NCBI GenBank assembly: GCA_900547785.1
Contig: URIB01000001.1
Coordinates: 1 to 64,000 of the forward strand
DNA from: an uncultured Dialister sp.
GTDB taxonomy: Bacteria > Bacillota > Negativicutes > Veillonellales > Dialisteraceae
DNA: 64,000 nt
Reading direction: 5' to 3'
Shown here: positions 44,299 to 53,126 of the stretch, piece by piece
How positions within the stretch are numbered: position 1 is the first letter of the stretch
Layout: every line of letters starts with the position of its first letter
Made by a program: the position numbers and the translations under genes
The notes under the pieces: model-generated
The model's database searches: none
Seen by the model: only the letters and a program-made list of their open reading frames with translations
Told to the model about the DNA's origin: nothing

Positions 44299-44325
44299 AA
44301 TAGTCGCCTAATATAGGCGACTATT
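44299..44325. promoter_or_regulatory. Perfect 12-bp inverted repeat (operator or terminator)
   Basis: AATAGTCGCCTA and TAGGCGACTATT flank ATA. It lies between the ERF gene and the Xre regulator. As RNA it would be a very stable hairpin, but no full T-run follows; as DNA it is a good binding site for the Xre protein encoded 80 bases downstream. Confidence 0.6.
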
Positions 44326-44408
44326 GTCCATTTTTAGGCAATGTTTACTTTAATGAATCCAATTATAATTAAATTAGCTATATATTATCTGAAAGAGGGG
44401 TGGGTCTA

Positions 44409-44678
44409 ATGAATAGGCAACGTCAAATCATGTTTGAACAAATTGGAGCTAAAGTTGCCTATTATAGAAGATTAACGGGGTTCAGCCAGGCAGATCTAGC
44501 GGAAAGAGTACATGTGAATAAGAGTGTTTTAAGCCGTATAGAAAGAGGTCGATACAATGATAATATCCCCCTGATTTTATTATTTGATATTGCTGACGCC
44601 ATGCAGGTGGATGTGGCTACTTTTATTACATTTAATGATTTTGAACGCAGGTTTTGGAATGTAGAAAGAAATAAGTGA
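44409..44678 (+). CDS. Xre-family transcriptional regulator
   Basis: 89-residue helix-turn-helix protein: KVAYYRRLTGFSQADLAERV and NKSVLSRIERGRY are the HTH core; a short C-terminal tail follows. AGAGGGG eight bases before the ATG at 44409 decides the start over a GTG nine bases earlier. It could control the element's transfer or the zinc-ribbon gene run that follows, possibly through the palindrome at 44299. Confidence 0.88.
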   Translation: MNRQRQIMFEQIGAKVAYYRRLTGFSQADLAERVHVNKSVLSRIERGRYNDNIPLILLFDIADAMQVDVATFITFNDFERRFWNVERNK

Positions 44679-44762
44679 TTCTTTTTAAATTTCAAGACCT
44701 TTTGCTTTGCAAAGAAAAAGAGTTTGAAATCTCTATATTAGAAATGATTGGAGGAATTTATT

Positions 44763-45428
44763 GTGGAAATAAAATGTTCCCAATGCAGTGCACAACTGGA
44801 GGCAGGAGCGGCTTTCTGCAATCATTGCGGAGCTCCAATACGTTGTTGTAGCAGTTGTGGTGCAGTAGCCGGTCCGGATACAAGTTTTTGTTCTCAGTGC
44901 GGCAACCAACTGACAACTGCCTGTTCTTCTGCTGCGACCTCGGGTCCATTGGCGGCCGGGGAGATATCTATGCCATCTGAAAATAATAAAAAAACGAATG
45001 GTGAACCTACAAGTTGGACGCTGGAGTCCAGATTTTTAATACGATTTGGTAAGCAAAGCATAATAAATGCTGACGGTCCTTTATTGCAAATAAGAAAAGG
45101 GGCTGGGTTCATTGTTTTTGGAGTTCGTCCGATTACTTTATCAAAGCCGATACAAATCTATATTCCCGATATCTCATCTATAACAGTAAATGATAGTTAT
45201 TCTATATCCGCTATTCTAATGATTTTATTGGGGTTAATCGGTTGTTTTGGTGAGAAATTTGTAGTAGGTCTTATTTTTATTGCAATTGGGATATTTGAAT
45301 TGAGGGTCAGAAAAATTTCAATCATTCATCAAGGTCAAAAAACAACGGTAACAGATGATCAAAGCAAAGAAACCGTTCAGAGCCTCGTCGAATATATTCG
45401 TCAGTATAATCCTAACTGTATTCAATAA
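44763..45428 (+). CDS. Double zinc-ribbon membrane protein
   Basis: 221-residue protein. Two zinc ribbons open it: CSQCSAQLEAGAAFCNHCG and CCSSCGAVAGPDTSFCSQCG. A Ser/Ala-rich linker, a beta-rich central domain, two membrane helices (SAILMILLGLIGCFGEK, FVVGLIFIAIGIFELRV) and a soluble tail follow. Start: GTG at 44763 with GGAGG eight bases upstream. It opens a run of co-oriented envelope genes. Function unknown; cytoplasmic ribbons ahead of membrane helices suggest a sensor or assembly factor. Confidence 0.7.
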   Translation: MEIKCSQCSAQLEAGAAFCNHCGAPIRCCSSCGAVAGPDTSFCSQCGNQLTTACSSAATSGPLAAGEISMPSENNKKTNGEPTSWTLESRFLIRFGKQSIINADGPLLQIRKGAGFIVFGVRPITLSKPIQIYIPDISSITVNDSYSISAILMILLGLIGCFGEKFVVGLIFIAIGIFELRVRKISIIHQGQKTTVTDDQSKETVQSLVEYIRQYNPNCIQ

Positions 45429-45442
45429 GTGGGGAGAAAAAC

Positions 45443-46183
45443 ATGTTTTGTACTAAATGCGGGAAGCAAATACCGGGAGAGGGAATCTTTTGTTCTGAGT
45501 GTGAAACTTCTATATCAGGGCGTACAGATTCGTATCCTACTGAATCAGAGTGTGGCAAAGAACCTCCGGAACAGCAGTCTGCTTTCGATACAACAATGGA
45601 TTCTCCGCGAAGTATAGAAAATCTCATTGATAATGCGTGGAATACTTTCAATAAAAATCGTCATGTGGACGAACCGAATTTAATGCAGATTGATTTTAAT
45701 AGTCCTAATACTTTAGAGGCTTTGCAGCGAATCATGGGAAGCGGTTATTACTATTACCTGCCCCGTTTCCAGCAAATACAAACTTATGGTAAATCAAGTT
45801 ATAATTTCTACTCATTGGTGCTGGGACTCTTGCATGCCGGATATCGGAATGTATGGAGAGCTTTTCTTGAAAAGATGAAATATCCTTATCTGATCTGCAT
45901 CATCATTAATATACTTTGGTTTATTTATTACTTGTCTGATATAGAATCTATTGATTATGAGAATTTTGAAGTGATGCTTGATTCTGCTGATACATTGATG
46001 ACCATAGTCTGCTTTATATATCTGGTGATTTTTGCTTCTGATTTTGACAAAATTTATATGCGGCATGTTCAGCAAAAACTTTTGCACAAAGACTTCTCTC
46101 CTGATGAAGATATAGGACGAGGGCTCATTGTTTTTATACTATTTCTTATTATAATAGGGCTTCCGCAACTTTTGTTGGAATAA
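45443..46183 (+). CDS. Zinc-ribbon membrane protein, paralogue 1
   Basis: 246-residue protein starting with a zinc ribbon (MFCTKCGKQIPGEGIFCSEC), a flexible linker, then NRHVDEPNLMQIDFNS and YYYYLPRFQQIQTYGKSSYN, a region nearly identical to the next gene. Three or so membrane helices follow, and FDKIYMRHVQQKL near the end recalls DUF2628-type membrane proteins. GGGGAG precedes the ATG. Function unknown; clearly duplicated with its neighbour. Confidence 0.7.
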   Translation: MFCTKCGKQIPGEGIFCSECETSISGRTDSYPTESECGKEPPEQQSAFDTTMDSPRSIENLIDNAWNTFNKNRHVDEPNLMQIDFNSPNTLEALQRIMGSGYYYYLPRFQQIQTYGKSSYNFYSLVLGLLHAGYRNVWRAFLEKMKYPYLICIIINILWFIYYLSDIESIDYENFEVMLDSADTLMTIVCFIYLVIFASDFDKIYMRHVQQKLLHKDFSPDEDIGRGLIVFILFLIIIGLPQLLLE

Positions 46184-46220
46184 AAACAAGTACATGTAAA
46201 ATTTGAAAGGAGTATTTATT

Positions 46221-47003
46221 ATGTTTTGTAGTAATTGTGGTAAAGAAATCCCGGTAAATTCATTATTTTGTCCATTTTGCGGCAAATCAGCTTCTTCGTC
46301 TGTGTCATCAGAGACTACTGCCGCACAACCGACTCAGGTTTCACAATATCAACCGAAGCCTGTTGAAGCGACACCGCCGCTTAATCAACCACCAGTACCG
46401 CTGCACTCTTCATTTCCAAACCCTAGCATTCAGACGTTTCCACAGAAAAATATTTGGGAACGTTTTAAAGAAAATCGTCATGTGGACGAACCGAATTTAA
46501 TGCAGATTGATTTTAATAATCCTGATACTTTAGCGGCTTTGCAACAAATCATGGGAAGCGGTTATTACTATTACCTGCCCCGTTTCCAGCAAATACAGAC
46601 TTATGGAAAGTCAAGTTATAATTGGTACTCTATGCTTTTGGGTATTGTTCATGCCGCATACAGAAATGTATGGCGTGAATTGGTAGATAAAATGAAATGG
46701 GTACTTTTGGTTGTCGGTATATTATGGATTCTTCCACTTATTGTAGCTTTTGTTTCATCTCCTGTAGCGGTTCTAAGTGCAATATCACTTGCTTACTTTG
46801 CAACTATGGCTATAGGTATAACTCAGATTGTTGTGGCAAGTTCATTTGATAAGATTTATATGCGTCATATCCAAAAGAAATTACTGGCCAATGATTTTAC
46901 GCCAGACGAAGATATGGGACGGGGGTTTAAAATAGCTTTGGCAAGTACAGGTATTACATGGATAGTCGTTTGTATCGGAATGAGTTCTCTTGCGATTCTT
47001 TAA
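46221..47003 (+). CDS. Zinc-ribbon membrane protein, paralogue 2
   Basis: 260-residue paralogue: ribbon MFCSNCGKEIPVNSLFCPFC, a Pro/Gln-rich linker, then the shared block NRHVDEPNLMQIDFNN with YYYYLPRFQQIQTYGKSSYN, membrane helices and FDKIYMRHIQKKL. The shared block is almost identical at DNA level to paralogue 1, while linkers and helices differ, so the duplication is recent or the block is being homogenised. AAAGGAG before ATG at 46221 gives the start. Confidence 0.7.
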   Translation: MFCSNCGKEIPVNSLFCPFCGKSASSSVSSETTAAQPTQVSQYQPKPVEATPPLNQPPVPLHSSFPNPSIQTFPQKNIWERFKENRHVDEPNLMQIDFNNPDTLAALQQIMGSGYYYYLPRFQQIQTYGKSSYNWYSMLLGIVHAAYRNVWRELVDKMKWVLLVVGILWILPLIVAFVSSPVAVLSAISLAYFATMAIGITQIVVASSFDKIYMRHIQKKLLANDFTPDEDMGRGFKIALASTGITWIVVCIGMSSLAIL

Positions 47004-47042
47004 TTTACTTATTGTTTATCATAATATGCCTGGAGGTTATTT

Positions 47043-47723
47043 ATGTTCTGTCCAAAATGTGGAAAATCAATAAATAATGAAAGTAAATTCTGCCCATCTT
47101 GTGGGCAAGTGATTCAATCAATTCCTCAGTCGGTTTCTACACAAGCACCTTTGTCTGTAAATAACAATCATTCAAAAATACCGGTTATTCTCGCTATAGG
47201 CATTATTTTAGTCATCGGTGGATTGGGGTGGTATGCAAAGGATAGCATTGCAGATAAAATGCGTTCTAACGGTATTGCAGTCTCTTTGGCTGATAAAATC
47301 TCTCCTGCTAAATCCCCGTTAAAAACGGGCGGTATATCGGAACCCAAGAAAAGTAATGCGGGGGAAGGATATTCTCCTAAAAATGTACAGGATAATGTAG
47401 AGAATGATGAACACCCATATGTTAAATCATTTTTACACTTGAAAACACCTGAGGGTCTCAGATATCGTGAGGTTTTGGATATAACTTTTTATCCCGGATG
47501 GAAATGTTACGTTGATTCAAATAAAAATCTTATAGTTGCAGGAAAAGCAAAAAGTCGTAAGGGTGACCCTGAGGATATTATTCTTACTTTTACCCCCCTG
47601 GATGGAGGAAGTGCATATGATCCCTCTGAATTTGAGTATATAAGTACAGGAAAAATGATGGGAAAACGTGGGGCCAGAGAAAATTGGGCTAGAATAACAC
47701 GAAATGCTTTTGAACGGAGATGA
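47043..47723 (+). CDS. Zinc-ribbon protein with one TM and an extracytoplasmic domain
   Basis: 226-residue protein: ribbon MFCPKCGKSINNESKFCPSC, a Ser/Gln linker, one membrane helix (IPVILAIGIILVIGGLGWYA), a charged low-complexity spacer and a C-terminal domain (HPYVKSFLHLKTPEGLRYRE onward) likely outside the membrane. GGAGG before the ATG. Its first 60 bases are copied in the remnant at 47954. Function unknown; layout fits a transmembrane signalling or anchoring protein. Confidence 0.65.
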   Translation: MFCPKCGKSINNESKFCPSCGQVIQSIPQSVSTQAPLSVNNNHSKIPVILAIGIILVIGGLGWYAKDSIADKMRSNGIAVSLADKISPAKSPLKTGGISEPKKSNAGEGYSPKNVQDNVENDEHPYVKSFLHLKTPEGLRYREVLDITFYPGWKCYVDSNKNLIVAGKAKSRKGDPEDIILTFTPLDGGSAYDPSEFEYISTGKMMGKRGARENWARITRNAFERR

Positions 47724-47953
47724 CACGTATCAATAAAATAGATATTTCTTGGTCAAAGGATTGAAGTGCCCGGCATACTGAATTAATGAATATTTCTCTT
47801 ATTCAAATAATTCTTAACATGCATAGTTTGACCTGTTTTAGTTCTATATACAATGGAGATGAGCCAGGACAAGTTAAAATATACAAATTATCTGAATATC
47901 AGGGGGTATTTCAAGATACATATTATGGAAACAGTGAAATTTGGAGATTATTT

Positions 47954-48070
47954 ATGTTTTGTCCAAAATATGGAAAATCAATAAATAATGAAAGCAAATT
48001 CTGCTTGATTTGCAAAGAAAAAGACATTGAAAGCTCTATATTAAAAATGGAATCCATATATAAAAATTGA
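47954..48070 (+). pseudogene. Zinc-ribbon gene remnant (mosaic)
   Basis: Begins MFCPKYGKSINNESKFC, nearly the N terminus of the 47043 gene, but one ribbon Cys is Tyr. After about 17 codons the sequence switches to a copy of the region just upstream of the 44763 gene (GCAAAGAAAAAGA, then CTCTATATTA). The product would be 38 residues with a broken ribbon, so I regard it as a recombination scar. Confidence 0.65.
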
Positions 48071-48084
48071 AAGGAGTATTTATT

Positions 48085-48729
48085 ATGTTTAGTGATGTTC
48101 GCAGCAAGAAGTTTCATAAAGTGTTTTATTTAATTTGTTTTATTTTCTTTTACACTGTTTTTGCATCATGCACACCCGTTGATGCAGCTCATTTTGTTGA
48201 AGTACACAAGAAAAATTTAAATATGCCTAGAAGTAATACGGAAGAAGCACAGGTTCAATTTATGGAAGGAAAACAGATTGTAAGATTTGCGGCCAAAAAA
48301 ATGGATAATGGCACTTTTAGGTTGCTAAGTACAGGAAAATTAAACTGGATTGGTATTGGACAAGAATACTGGCGTTATCAAGATTATCCAATAAGAAATA
48401 ATTATCCGGATTTTATCGTAAGTCAATATAGAGATACTGAAACAGGACGTTTTATCTACGGAATTAACTGCCTTTTGTACGGAGAAGAATGCTATCGTTC
48501 AATATTAGTAGGTCTAAATGATAAGCGAGATGTGATGAATACTTATATAGATAGTGATAATTTCCCGAAGAATGATGCTGACGAAGTATTCCTATTCACG
48601 AAGAATGGGAATTTATATATGGAAGTTGCACCAAGGTCTCTCAGCAAAGTTGCACCTGGATACAAATTATATTGGTCAGATGAAAATAAATGGTTTGGCT
48701 ATGAATACGTGAATAATGTAAAAGAATGA
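48085..48729 (+). CDS. Exported protein, possible lipoprotein
   Basis: 214-residue protein with a strong N-terminal hydrophobic segment (VFYLICFIFFYTVFASC) that ends in a lipobox-like VFASC, then a mature domain rich in Tyr and Asp. No known family. Its ribosome-binding region (GAAAGGAGTATTTATTATG) is identical to that of the 46221 gene, a further sign of shuffling in this region. The first ATG of the frame at 48067 lies upstream of that site. Confidence 0.6.
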   Translation: MFSDVRSKKFHKVFYLICFIFFYTVFASCTPVDAAHFVEVHKKNLNMPRSNTEEAQVQFMEGKQIVRFAAKKMDNGTFRLLSTGKLNWIGIGQEYWRYQDYPIRNNYPDFIVSQYRDTETGRFIYGINCLLYGEECYRSILVGLNDKRDVMNTYIDSDNFPKNDADEVFLFTKNGNLYMEVAPRSLSKVAPGYKLYWSDENKWFGYEYVNNVKE

Positions 48730-48853
48730 AATGATTTTATGTAAATACTTAAAAGAAATATTTATTCTATTAGCGCCTGTTCCGGTTTAACTTTACTTAA
48801 TGCGAAAATATCATTTTAATTAACCATACAAAGCGTATTTCATAGGAGGCTTA

Positions 48854-49657
48854 ATGCAAAAATTTGTATGTACGAGTTGTGGAAGCAATCAATTCACTAA
48901 AAAAGACGATTTATACATCTGTGATTTTTGTGGGACAAGTTATGCACCAGATCAAGTTGATAAATTATCTTTAGAATTCCGTGCAAAAGTTGATAATTTG
49001 ATAAAAAATGCACAATTAGCAATGGATCAAGAAGATTGGGATAATGCTGAACAATATTTCAATAAAGTTCTTGAGTTTGACATTGGGAATACAGCTGCTA
49101 TCTTCTATAGGCCATATGCTAAGGCAAGAAAACTGCTTTCAAGCAGTGTATATCCGCTAACACGTAAAACACAATTTGACATTTTATCAAACAGTTTTGA
49201 TTCGATTGAAGAACGATTTACATTAGAAGATGAAGGACTAATAAAAGACATGTCAGATTACATGGAGGATTTAGTAAACACAGTTTTCGTTTATCAAAGT
49301 AGAAATGATAACGACAATTCATCAGAAACAGAAGAGCTATTTGCCCCCTTGGTATTGGATTTTATAAGTTTTTGTGCTGATCTTACGGATAAATATAGCG
49401 ACAAGACTAAAACCGTTTATCTCAACAACATCATTATTTCCCAGGTTGATAATTTGGTAGAGACTGGCTATCTGGGACTTTTTAGTGAGGATAAAAAATC
49501 ATTAAAAGAGTGGAGGGATTATGCTGTTGCACAATTAAATGAAATTGATCCATCTGTAGAAACACCCCCTGAGGTTCAAAGTCCTGTTAAATGGGGAAGC
49601 ATTGCTTCTTATGTAATAGGATTTATTGTAGTACTATACTGGATTTTCTTCAGGTGA
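48854..49657 (+). CDS. Zinc-ribbon, TPR-like, tail-anchored protein
   Basis: 267-residue protein. The N-terminal ribbon is FVCTSCGSNQFTKK … YICDFCGTSY; next comes a TPR-like helical pair (AMDQEDWDNAEQYFNKVLEF), a long helical middle, and a single C-terminal membrane helix (SIASYVIGFIVVLYWIFFR) ending two residues later, so it should be tail-anchored facing the cytoplasm. AGGAGG before the ATG. Similar ribbon-plus-TPR proteins occur in Firmicutes without a defined role. Confidence 0.65.
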   Translation: MQKFVCTSCGSNQFTKKDDLYICDFCGTSYAPDQVDKLSLEFRAKVDNLIKNAQLAMDQEDWDNAEQYFNKVLEFDIGNTAAIFYRPYAKARKLLSSSVYPLTRKTQFDILSNSFDSIEERFTLEDEGLIKDMSDYMEDLVNTVFVYQSRNDNDNSSETEELFAPLVLDFISFCADLTDKYSDKTKTVYLNNIIISQVDNLVETGYLGLFSEDKKSLKEWRDYAVAQLNEIDPSVETPPEVQSPVKWGSIASYVIGFIVVLYWIFFR

Positions 49658-49676
49658 AAATACAAGGAGATTTAAG

Positions 49677-50576
49677 ATGAAAAAATCCAAGGTCTTGCTG
49701 ATTGCTTTTCTATCCATTTTCATGATTCTTTCAACTGGATGTGCTAAGCATGGTACATACTCTGATTACAGAAGCAACTGGAATAAAAATGTAAAGCAAC
49801 TTATTGAGAACAAACGAACAACTTTGCCTGAAAACGCCTTAAAAGTTTCTGAAGGTGATAAAGGGAAGCTAATATCAAATATTAATAAAGAATACTTGAC
49901 TACATTTGTTACCGAAACAGGTACTAAAAACAGTCTGTGTGTTATAACAGATAAAAACGATAATATTTTAAGTATAAATTTAAACGCAGTTATTGATTGT
50001 CAAAATGGAGGCAACATTCAGTCAGATTTTACTTATGCAATGACAACCACCGGTATAGCAATAATGTCTATGGATGAAAAAGATTCTGAACAAGCCTTGT
50101 CAAACGTACTGGTTCCACCTAATACCGTCATGCATCTGGATAAAAGGCTAGGAACTACAAGAACCTATACTGATAAGGCAGGAAACCTATATGAGTTAAA
50201 AATTACAGGTGGAAATGCATGGTATTATTATGGACTGATATCCGGGATAAACGATGTACATTTTAATCTTAAAATCCTTCCCGCGAAAGGGATAAAAAAA
50301 CTTGATGAGGCTTCTTATGCTTTATTATCATCTATAAATAAAGTAGACGAGTCTGACCGATTTAAGATATATAAAGCTGATGTAACATGCACTGAAGGAT
50401 CTAACGCTGGGTTAACTGATACTATATATATTAAAATCTTCAACGATGGATTTGTTTGTTATTCTTATAACAATAGAGAATGGCATCATATTGATTTTCA
50501 AAAAAAATACTGGGCAACTGAGTTGGCCAAATTAGTTGGTAATGAGATTGGAATAAACGTCAATCTATTTAAATAA
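49677..50576 (+). CDS. Lipoprotein of unknown function
   Basis: 299 residues with a typical lipoprotein signal (VLLIAFLSIFMILSTGC, lipobox STGC). The mature part is about 280 residues without recognised domain; it is Lys/Asn/Asp-rich with scattered Tyr. It follows the tail-anchored ribbon gene by 20 bases with AAGGAG, and precedes another lipoprotein gene by 15 bases, so the three probably share a transcript. Confidence 0.65.
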   Translation: MKKSKVLLIAFLSIFMILSTGCAKHGTYSDYRSNWNKNVKQLIENKRTTLPENALKVSEGDKGKLISNINKEYLTTFVTETGTKNSLCVITDKNDNILSINLNAVIDCQNGGNIQSDFTYAMTTTGIAIMSMDEKDSEQALSNVLVPPNTVMHLDKRLGTTRTYTDKAGNLYELKITGGNAWYYYGLISGINDVHFNLKILPAKGIKKLDEASYALLSSINKVDESDRFKIYKADVTCTEGSNAGLTDTIYIKIFNDGFVCYSYNNREWHHIDFQKKYWATELAKLVGNEIGINVNLFK

Positions 50577-50590
50577 TATGGAGAAGAGCT

Positions 50591-51757
50591 ATGTTAAAAA
50601 AATGCATTGTATTTTTACTATCATTTGTTATTGTATGTAGCCTTAACGGCTGTGGAAATAGTACAGAAGATAAATGTATTAAAACATTCCAACAGGGAGC
50701 AGCAACACTAACAAAACTATCTGAAGACTATAAAAAACTAGATGATAGCAACCTTGATGAATTTTTAGTAAAATATGTTTCTTGCCGTTATAAAGTCATG
50801 GCTTTACGTAAGCAAAATGACGTAAGTTCTTTTATAGATAAATTAACTCTTGAGGGAGAAATGCATAAAATTAATAGGGCTAAGGCTGTGTTAAATGTCT
50901 TTAACCCTAAGCCACAGGATCAAGACCTTATTAAGAAAGCAGACGAGTGGGATAAAGAGCATAAAGAACTTTCCGATAGCTTGAATGCATTCAGTAGTGC
51001 AATTGATAAAGTTACAAAAACGATAGATAATAATTATAGCAATCATGGATATGAGGCCGAACGTAAAATTTCTGATATCATAAGAAACATAGGTGAGGCT
51101 AAGCATTGGGATATGAATTACCCTATTGACAAGGACTCTATAAAACCTATTTCTGACTTTTTACAAGACAAACAAACAAAATCAGATTCCGCAATGAATT
51201 ACAAGGGTTCAAATAAAAATAGTACAGGCGGCGTTCATTCCTCAAATAATGCACAGCTTTTAGAAGCTGGTAAAATATTATCAAAAGAATTCGGAATATC
51301 AGGAAATTCTATTCAAGCTACATCATACGGCAATAGTGAAAATGGATTTCTTGCTTATCAAGATGGCAATATTATACTTGTTGACAGAAAAAATCATCGA
51401 CTTGCATATGTTGAGGTTCAATCAGATACTTTTGATCATATAAAAAGGTGTATTGGACAACCAAATACTGAATCTTCTGTTGTAGCTTATTTCACTGTAA
51501 AAAATGATACTCGAGGAGATGATTGGGAAGCTGGTTCCTGGGATGGGAATACGCATATCATTCCTATGTTTATAACATTTGAGGTGTCTTCTACAAGACA
51601 AATAGTTCCGGGCATGTTAACTACAGGAAAAGGAGCAAGACCTGGGCATATGCAGGGATACTTATTTGAGCAAAGGAATGTAGACTTAGGTAATTTATTT
51701 ATTACAGAAGCACCAGCATTGATAAATAATGCTGACAATTCTAATATTAGTCTTTAA
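50591..51757 (+). CDS. Lipoprotein with coiled region, unknown function
   Basis: 388 residues, lipoprotein signal (IVFLLSFVIVCSLNGC). Residues about 20-200 are helical and charged, consistent with a coiled segment; the C-terminal half from about 215 is strand-rich, with FLAYQDGNIILVDRKNHRLA and WDGNTHIIPMFITFEV, and may bind a ligand or surface. GGAGAAG precedes the ATG. No family recognised. Confidence 0.65.
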   Translation: MLKKCIVFLLSFVIVCSLNGCGNSTEDKCIKTFQQGAATLTKLSEDYKKLDDSNLDEFLVKYVSCRYKVMALRKQNDVSSFIDKLTLEGEMHKINRAKAVLNVFNPKPQDQDLIKKADEWDKEHKELSDSLNAFSSAIDKVTKTIDNNYSNHGYEAERKISDIIRNIGEAKHWDMNYPIDKDSIKPISDFLQDKQTKSDSAMNYKGSNKNSTGGVHSSNNAQLLEAGKILSKEFGISGNSIQATSYGNSENGFLAYQDGNIILVDRKNHRLAYVEVQSDTFDHIKRCIGQPNTESSVVAYFTVKNDTRGDDWEAGSWDGNTHIIPMFITFEVSSTRQIVPGMLTTGKGARPGHMQGYLFEQRNVDLGNLFITEAPALINNADNSNISL

Positions 51758-51783
51758 TACATAAAATCAAGGGGATTGTAAAG

Positions 51784-52239
51784 ATGAAAAAGTTTATTAC
51801 TGCTGTGTTATTGGGAACTTCTATTGCTTTTTCCGGCATGACCGGAGTTATTCCTGCAGCGATAGTACAACCTGTATCGGCTAATGACCAATACCCTACT
51901 TATTTATGGGGGGATACTAATTATGAGATGGTCTATGGTCATATGGGCGTTGGCTATTATATTGACTGGTCATCGTATACCCTGATTAAAGAGCGGGGTA
52001 TTAAACAGGGACAAATCATATTTGCAGTTAATGTTGTTTCTGTCGATATGAAGCAGAATACAGTGATTGGAACAGATACATACGCTTATTTAGATGATAG
52101 CCAAAGAGGTCAATTCGTCTGGAATGCCGATAAAAAAGTGTGGAATCAATTCAATCCGGAAGAGAAATATGGTTATAATGCAGTTCTGATTGGAACGTAT
52201 GAGGCCGGTATGAACAAAGTTTACCGAATGTACGACTAA
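51784..52239 (+). CDS. Small secreted protein
   Basis: 151 residues with a Sec signal peptide ending near PVSA-N. The mature protein is about 115 residues, aromatic-rich (YLWGDTNYEMVYGHMGVGYY) and strand-rich, resembling small exported proteins of unknown role in Negativicutes. It ends the envelope gene run; a strong terminator lies 80 bases on. Confidence 0.6.
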   Translation: MKKFITAVLLGTSIAFSGMTGVIPAAIVQPVSANDQYPTYLWGDTNYEMVYGHMGVGYYIDWSSYTLIKERGIKQGQIIFAVNVVSVDMKQNTVIGTDTYAYLDDSQRGQFVWNADKKVWNQFNPEEKYGYNAVLIGTYEAGMNKVYRMYD

Positions 52240-52318
52240 TAGAATTACAGGTTATAGATTTTACTTTGCGGCTACATGGAAAAGTAAAAAATCTTATCAA
52301 CAAGCAAAAAACAAAAAT

Positions 52319-52358
52319 GACTGTGGGAGCATAAATATGCATCCACAGTCTTTTTATT
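52319..52358 (+). terminator. Terminator of the envelope gene run
   Basis: GACTGTGG pairs with CCACAGTC, with inner GCAT/ATGC pairing, followed by five T residues. Confidence 0.85.
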
Positions 52359-52796
52359 TCTACCAAAAGGATAATAAAAAAATTACATTTTCTTGAATCC
52401 AGTTTAGCTTGTCTTTTTATTTTAGTCCTAACACAAAACATAAGCTTACATCTCTTCCCCCAAAACGATAGAGGACAGAACTTCTGCCATGGATTTAATT
52501 ACAAACGTGTAGAAATCAGAAGGCAAAGGGGTTATTGATGTATAAGCATATAAAATCCCAGATTTTCCACATTTCCCACTCATTTAATATATAGGTAGGT
52601 ACCCCAAAACGGTAGTTTTTAAGGTGTGGGAAATTGGGGAATTTCATAAATCTATTAAAAATAATATTATCATGCATAAGTATATACAATTGTCTAACTT
52701 GTTTTCTTTTAATAAATTGCTAAAATATCTGTCCATAGAAATCATTGAACGAATTTAGAATAATTGCATAAAAATGTATATTTAAAAAATAAATAT

Positions 52797-52808
52797 GTAT
52801 GTACATAC
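52797..52808. promoter_or_regulatory. Perfect palindrome before the RHH gene
   Basis: GTATGTACATAC is perfectly self-complementary and lies 43 bases before the RHH gene start. RHH proteins bind short palindromes of this kind; here it may be the autoregulatory or relaxosome site. Confidence 0.5.
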
Positions 52809-52850
52809 TAATAATGATTATTTTAAATTGTTTTAGTATGGAGGTACATT

Positions 52851-53126
52851 ATGAAAAACGAACAGATTCCAATCAGGGTAAGTAGTGAAACGAAACTTTT
52901 GTTAAAGGAAAGAGCCATGTCTTTACATATGTCATTGTCAAAATACATGATTCATGCAGGATTAAATCATGAGACACGGGTGTTGCAGGAAGGAACGGAA
53001 ATTCTTTCACTATTGTCTGCTATTTACAAGAGGTTAAATTCTTTAATTATCATTAGCACGGAAGAAGAAAAAGAAATCCAGCAGGAGTTGAAGAAAATAG
53101 TATGCAGAGCAAAGGAGAATTTATAA
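52851..53126 (+). CDS. RHH-type mobilisation accessory protein (MobC-like)
   Basis: 91-residue protein. PIRVSSETKLLLKERAMSLH and MSLSKYMIHAGLNH form a ribbon-helix-helix domain of the kind used by MobC-like relaxosome proteins; the C-terminal half is helical and charged. It is coupled to the relaxase gene (TAATG). GGAGG before the ATG at 52851. It probably binds the transfer origin and helps the relaxase; an autoregulatory role is also possible. Confidence 0.7.
   Translation: MKNEQIPIRVSSETKLLLKERAMSLHMSLSKYMIHAGLNHETRVLQEGTEILSLLSAIYKRLNSLIIISTEEEKEIQQELKKIVCRAKENL

Larger units (their letters stand above)
52240..52850. other. Long intergenic region before the mobilisation genes
   Basis: About 610 AT-rich bases without a credible gene. 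It holds a terminator at 52319, a spaced inverted repeat ATTTCCCAC (52571-52579) and GTGGGAAAT (52625-52633), and a 12-bp palindrome at 52797. The position directly ahead of an RHH protein and a relaxase is where an origin of transfer would be expected. Confidence 0.45.

Noticed and set aside
47786..48070. 94-residue protein read through the zinc-ribbon remnant
   Set aside because: The upstream part has no ribosome-binding site or known domain, and the ribbon part is broken and mosaic.
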